A DNA stretch of 64,000 nt from Prochlorococcus marinus (GTDB lineage Bacteria; Cyanobacteriota; Cyanobacteriia; PCC-6307; Cyanobiaceae). Below are positions 60,844-64,000 of this stretch, piece after piece; the first letter of the stretch is position 1; each line of letters starts with the position of its first letter. The translations under genes were made by a program, and so were the position numbers. The notes below the pieces were generated by a model, which ran no database searches, was not told where the DNA came from, and was given only the letters and a program-made list of their open reading frames with translations. The stretch lies in the NCBI RefSeq assembly GCF_001180305.1, contig NZ_CVSX01000027.1:1-64000 (forward strand), given 5' to 3'.

Positions 60844-61746
60844 ATGACTGAAGTTATAAATGACATTTCAGATTTTGAAAAATATCTTAAAAATTCAAAA
60901 AAAATTGTAGAAGAGGCACTTGACTTCTCCTTAGGCCCTGAAAATCCAGAAATCCTTAGAGAGTCAATGAGATATTCTCTCTTAGCTGGAGGTAAAAGAA
61001 TACGACCAATTTTATGTTTAGCCTCTTGTTCACTGGCTGGTGGAGAACCTTCCTTAGCTGTGCCAACGGCGGTAGCGATAGAAATGATTCATACAATGTC
61101 CTTGATTCATGATGATTTGCCAGCCATGGACAATGATGACTTGAGAAGAGGTAGGCCAACAAACCATAGAGTTTATGGTGATGCTATAGCCATTCTCGCA
61201 GGAGACGCTTTATTAACAAGAGCTTTTGAAATGGTCTCCTTAAGAAGTCCAGGAGTTGATCCAACTAGATTGTTAAATGTTATAGGGGAACTTTCCTTGG
61301 TTGCAGGTGCCCCTGGTCTAGTCGGAGGTCAAGTTGTTGATTTGGAATGCGAAGGGAAAGAAGTTGACCTTAAAACCCTTGAGTATATTCATCTTCATAA
61401 GACTGGGGCTTTATTAAAAGCTTGCGTAAGAACAGGCGCGATGATTGCAGGTGCTGATGAAAAACTATTAAAAGCTCTGACAACATATGCAGAGGGAATT
61501 GGGTTAGCCTTCCAAATTATAGATGATATTCTTGATCTAACTTCAAGCAGTGAAAAGCTTGGTAAAACTGCAGGTAAAGATCTTTTGGCAGACAAAACTA
61601 CGTACCCTAAATTGCTTGGAATGGAGGAGTCAAAAAAAAGAGCATTTGATTTAGTAGAAAAAGCAAAAAAAGCAATTGAACCTTGGGGTGCTGATGCAAA
61701 GTATTTAATATCCCTAGCTGACTTTATAACAACTAGAGATAGATAA
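60844..61746 (+). CDS. crtE: geranylgeranyl diphosphate synthase
   Basis: Makes GGPP for carotenoids, phytol and quinones. [14 protein letters not shown] near 47-60, first aspartate motif [19 protein letters not shown] at about 93-111 (DDx4D), second motif [10 protein letters not shown] near 221-230, and [19 protein letters not shown] near 238-256. 300 aa. 35 bp after folD, 13 bp before the next gene. Confidence 0.96.
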   Translation: MTEVINDISDFEKYLKNSKKIVEEALDFSLGPENPEILRESMRYSLLAGGKRIRPILCLASCSLAGGEPSLAVPTAVAIEMIHTMSLIHDDLPAMDNDDLRRGRPTNHRVYGDAIAILAGDALLTRAFEMVSLRSPGVDPTRLLNVIGELSLVAGAPGLVGGQVVDLECEGKEVDLKTLEYIHLHKTGALLKACVRTGAMIAGADEKLLKALTTYAEGIGLAFQIIDDILDLTSSSEKLGKTAGKDLLADKTTYPKLLGMEESKKRAFDLVEKAKKAIEPWGADAKYLISLADFITTRDR

Positions 61747-61759
61747 ATAATTTTAATTT

Positions 61760-62239
61760 ATGTCTGAGTTTTTTGACCTTTTTAATAATTCCGTTCTTTT
61801 CTGGAGTGTATCATCTTGTTTACTAGCTCAAATTTTTAAAATCTTATTCAATTTCTTTTCAACTGGAAAAATAAGGTTTGGAATTATTTTCGAGACAGGC
61901 GGTATGCCTTCAAGTCATTCCGCCTTAATAACTGGTGCCACTTCTGGGATAGGTTATGATCTAGGATTTGATAGCTCAATATTCGCATTAGCAGTTGCTA
62001 TAGCACTGATAGTTATGTATGACGCTAGTGGAGTGCGAAAATCAGCAGGAATTCAAGCTGCAGAAATCAATAAACTCATAAAAAAACAAGACCCTCAATC
62101 TGAAATCCTTTTGAAAGAAACTCTTGGCCATACAAAAATTGAAGTTTTGGTAGGAAGTTTCTTAGGACCATTGATTACTTTACCTGGAATGTTTTTTTTA
62201 GGTTCACCTCAGAGAATATTTGATTTAATTATTAATTAA
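61760..62239 (+). CDS. DUF212 (YuiD-like) acid phosphatase/VPO-related membrane protein
   Basis: DUF212 family: FETGGMPSSHSALITGATSGIGYDLGFDS at about 47-75 and MYDASGVRKSAGIQAAEINKLI near 93-114, followed by LKETLGHTKIEVLVGSFLG. Several membrane helices. Named after similarity to vanadium-dependent haloperoxidase/phosphatase sequences; true activity unknown. Stop overlaps the convergent cobB gene by 4 bp. Often found beside crtE in cyanobacteria. Confidence 0.8.
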   Translation: MSEFFDLFNNSVLFWSVSSCLLAQIFKILFNFFSTGKIRFGIIFETGGMPSSHSALITGATSGIGYDLGFDSSIFALAVAIALIVMYDASGVRKSAGIQAAEINKLIKKQDPQSEILLKETLGHTKIEVLVGSFLGPLITLPGMFFLGSPQRIFDLIIN

Positions 62240-63624
62240 TAATATTCGTTTGAAAAACTTTTTTGGGTAGTTTCTATAAAGTTTTTTGCAAGTTCTGGTG
62301 AACTTGGCAAATGCAAGTGAATCCAACTTGCATGTAATTTGTTATCGAAAACACCTTCATTTTTGTATTCAGTTTCCCAAGATTTAATTTTCCATGGAGA
62401 CGAGAGTTTATTCTGTTGCTCAACTAATTTTAATTCAGTTAAATTTTTTTCAATTTCCCAATAATGAAATTCATGTCCTCTAATTAATTGATTTTGTTTA
62501 ATGATCGGAGTATTATTTAAGCCAACAATGTATCTGTAGCCTACAGAAAGTTTACTTTTTTTTGATCTAAAAGGTAATACCCCACTCATTTTATGATTAT
62601 TACCATCTTCATCTTCTATAAAGTCTCCTAAAATCATCATTCCTCCACACTCAGCATATATAAATCCATTATTGCGGAATTTTCTTAACGAATTCAAACT
62701 TTTTCTAGAGTTACTTATATGATCAGCATATTTTTCAGGGAACCCACCAGGGATAATTAAAGAAGAAGCCTCTTTAGGTATTTCTTCGTCATCATAAATA
62801 CTCCATGAAATAAGAGGTATTCCTAATTCACTCAAAAACTCCTTAGTTTCAGGATATTGAAAATGAAAGATTTTATCTTCTGCGATTGCGATTGGCTTAC
62901 TTTTGTCAATTTTAAAATCCTCAAAACTAATAGAATTAAATATTTTCTTTTGAGGAGACATTAGAAATTTCCTAAGAGAAAATACATCGAGATTTTTTTC
63001 GGCGAAACTTGCAAAATATTCAATATCAATTTCTTTGCCACTATCCAATGGAGATATCAATCCTAAATAAGCTTTATTTAAAGTTATTTCTAAATCAGAT
63101 GGTAAAAATCCAAGAATTTCTAGATCTTCATTTTTAAAAACTTCTTCGATTAATTTTTTATGTCTATCTGAATTAACGTTGTTAAATACAATTCCGGCCA
63201 TCGTCAACTCACTATCGAAATCTCTGAAACCTCGAACAGTTGCCAAAAGAGAGGCTACTTGTCCTCTAGCATTAACAATAAAAATTACTGGCAAATTTAG
63301 AAGTTTAGCTACATTTGCGGTACTTGAATAGGTTGTTGGCCCTAATCCATCAAAAAGGCCCATTGCTCCCTCAATTAAGGAGAATTCATATTCTAAAGAA
63401 TGCTTAAAGAAACATTCTTGCACCCATTCTTTACCGCTTAAAAAAACATCTAAATTTCTACAAATAGGTTGGCCAATTGAACTAAGCTGCTGTTGATCTA
63501 AGTAATCTGGACCAACCTTGAAAGTTTGCATCTTTATACCTTTTGAAAAAGCCCAACAAGATATTAAAAGCGATAAAGTGGTTTTCCCACTATCAGTTGA
63601 AGGAGAAGATATTACACAAGGCAT
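62236..63624 (-). CDS. cobB: cobyrinic acid a,c-diamide synthase
   Basis: ATP and glutamine-dependent amidation in cobalamin (B12) or pseudo-B12 synthesis. P-loop SSPSTDSGKTTLSLLI at 6-21, LIEGAMGLFDGLGPTTYSST near 84-103, and the C-terminal class I glutaminase domain with YAECGGMMILG (catalytic Cys near 330) and GHEFHYWEIE near 404-413. 462 aa as in CobB/CbiA. It is followed upstream on the same strand by opcA after 3 bp. Confidence 0.93.
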   Translation of the reverse strand: MPCVISSPSTDSGKTTLSLLISCWAFSKGIKMQTFKVGPDYLDQQQLSSIGQPICRNLDVFLSGKEWVQECFFKHSLEYEFSLIEGAMGLFDGLGPTTYSSTANVAKLLNLPVIFIVNARGQVASLLATVRGFRDFDSELTMAGIVFNNVNSDRHKKLIEEVFKNEDLEILGFLPSDLEITLNKAYLGLISPLDSGKEIDIEYFASFAEKNLDVFSLRKFLMSPQKKIFNSISFEDFKIDKSKPIAIAEDKIFHFQYPETKEFLSELGIPLISWSIYDDEEIPKEASSLIIPGGFPEKYADHISNSRKSLNSLRKFRNNGFIYAECGGMMILGDFIEDEDGNNHKMSGVLPFRSKKSKLSVGYRYIVGLNNTPIIKQNQLIRGHEFHYWEIEKNLTELKLVEQQNKLSSPWKIKSWETEYKNEGVFDNKLHASWIHLHLPSSPELAKNFIETTQKSFSNEYY

Positions 63625-63627
63625 TTA

Positions 63628-64000
63628 TTAGTTATTACATTCATTAAATATTTGAATGGCTATTTTAATAGCATTTTCAAAAAGAGGACTTGTATTGCCT
63701 CTACTACTTCTTAATAATTTACTAACATCATATTCTGATGAAGAGAAAGAATTTGGAACAACCTTTTCTATTAATTCCATATTAGCCATTCCACCAGCTT
63801 CAAGTCTCATACATTCAACAGACTCGCATCCAAGTATTACACAAGTGTTATTTTTTTGAAGATCACTAATTTTCGAAATCAATCTCAATCCAATAACTTG
63901 TCCTAAATGTATAGTTGGATTACCTAGAGGTAAAGGATTAATAAATGTAGAAATTTTTTCACCTCCAATTTTTTCAAATTCTATTTTTGTTGATTCTTTA
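63628..64000 (-). CDS. opcA: OpcA, glucose-6-phosphate dehydrogenase assembly protein (3' end only)
   Basis: The gene runs off the window edge; only the C-terminal part of about 123 codons is present, and no start is visible. Cys-containing segment NTCVILGCESVECMRLEAGG resembles the C-terminus of cyanobacterial OpcA, where a cysteine-rich CMRxEAGG region occurs. OpcA is a redox-sensitive activator of Zwf. The call rests on recalled family pattern and on the cobB neighbourhood. Confidence 0.65.
   Translation of the reverse strand, partial: KESTKIEFEKIGGEKISTFINPLPLGNPTIHLGQVIGLRLISKISDLQKNNTCVILGCESVECMRLEAGGMANMELIEKVVPNSFSSSEYDVSKLLRSSRGNTSPLFENAIKIAIQIFNECNN

Overview
The window looks like a chromosomal segment of a high-light-adapted marine Prochlorococcus, or a very close picocyanobacterial relative. 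Visible grounds: strongly AT-rich DNA with short spacers and many very small membrane or secreted proteins. Photosynthetic genes are present: magnesium chelatase ChlI, PetG, cytochrome cM, a lycopene cyclase, GGPP synthase and fibrillin-like proteins. The small RNA Yfr1 lies between trxA and a guaB-type gene, the location reported for it in marine cyanobacteria. I cannot name the strain. I found no tRNA, rRNA, insertion sequence, phage gene or CRISPR array.

Layout. 0-9.7 kb: an MBL-fold protein, aminopeptidase N, PurT, glutathione peroxidase, a TatA-like protein with a tandem-repeat tail, and a tRNA-dihydrouridine synthase. 9.7-22.2 kb: about forty mostly tiny genes, including an isolated IF2-N-like domain, a thioesterase, a membrane-anchored Mrr-type nuclease, a MAPEG protein, two fibrillins, a Nif11-like peptide, a TM2 protein, OsmC and DUF1499. 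This part also holds at least two putative small RNAs on the minus strand near 21 kb. 22.2-28.4 kb: a zinc island with znuB, zur, znuC, znuA, a COG0523 metallochaperone GTPase and a WD40 protein. 28.5-29.1 kb: a non-coding stretch that ends in a strong terminator. 30-33.3 kb: ATP-grasp, alpha-E and transglutaminase genes of a predicted peptide-forming cluster. 33-42 kb: a cupin-like protein, a pentapeptide lumen protein, a PfkB kinase, an MFS transporter, a DUF1400 hydrolase and two oligopeptide ABC genes. 42-64 kb: mostly core metabolism (hom, sufE, folate cyclo-ligase, ruvC, chlI, cytM, petG, rsmD, hisH, trxA, yfr1, guaB, gyrA, crtL, GH57 branching enzyme, leuA, a PgpH-like HD protein, folD, crtE, cobB, and the 3' end of opcA).

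How the genes fit together. The zinc island joins uptake (ZnuABC), sensing (Zur, with a palindromic site between znuC and znuA) and probably delivery (COG0523). The zinc-binding protein and the COG0523 GTPase share an inserted domain of about 105 residues with the same motif spacing at both ends. I know no name for this domain and regard it as the most interesting protein-level observation.

RNA level. A 12-nt sequence identical to the Yfr1 core recurs at 21.2 kb inside a hairpin followed by a minus-strand terminator. Next to it lies a Yfr2-like RNA carrying a near-complement of the same core. These look like parts of one small-RNA network. Coordinates of genes shorter than about 60 codons were read directly from the bases. 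Names for small proteins are family resemblances, not proven functions.
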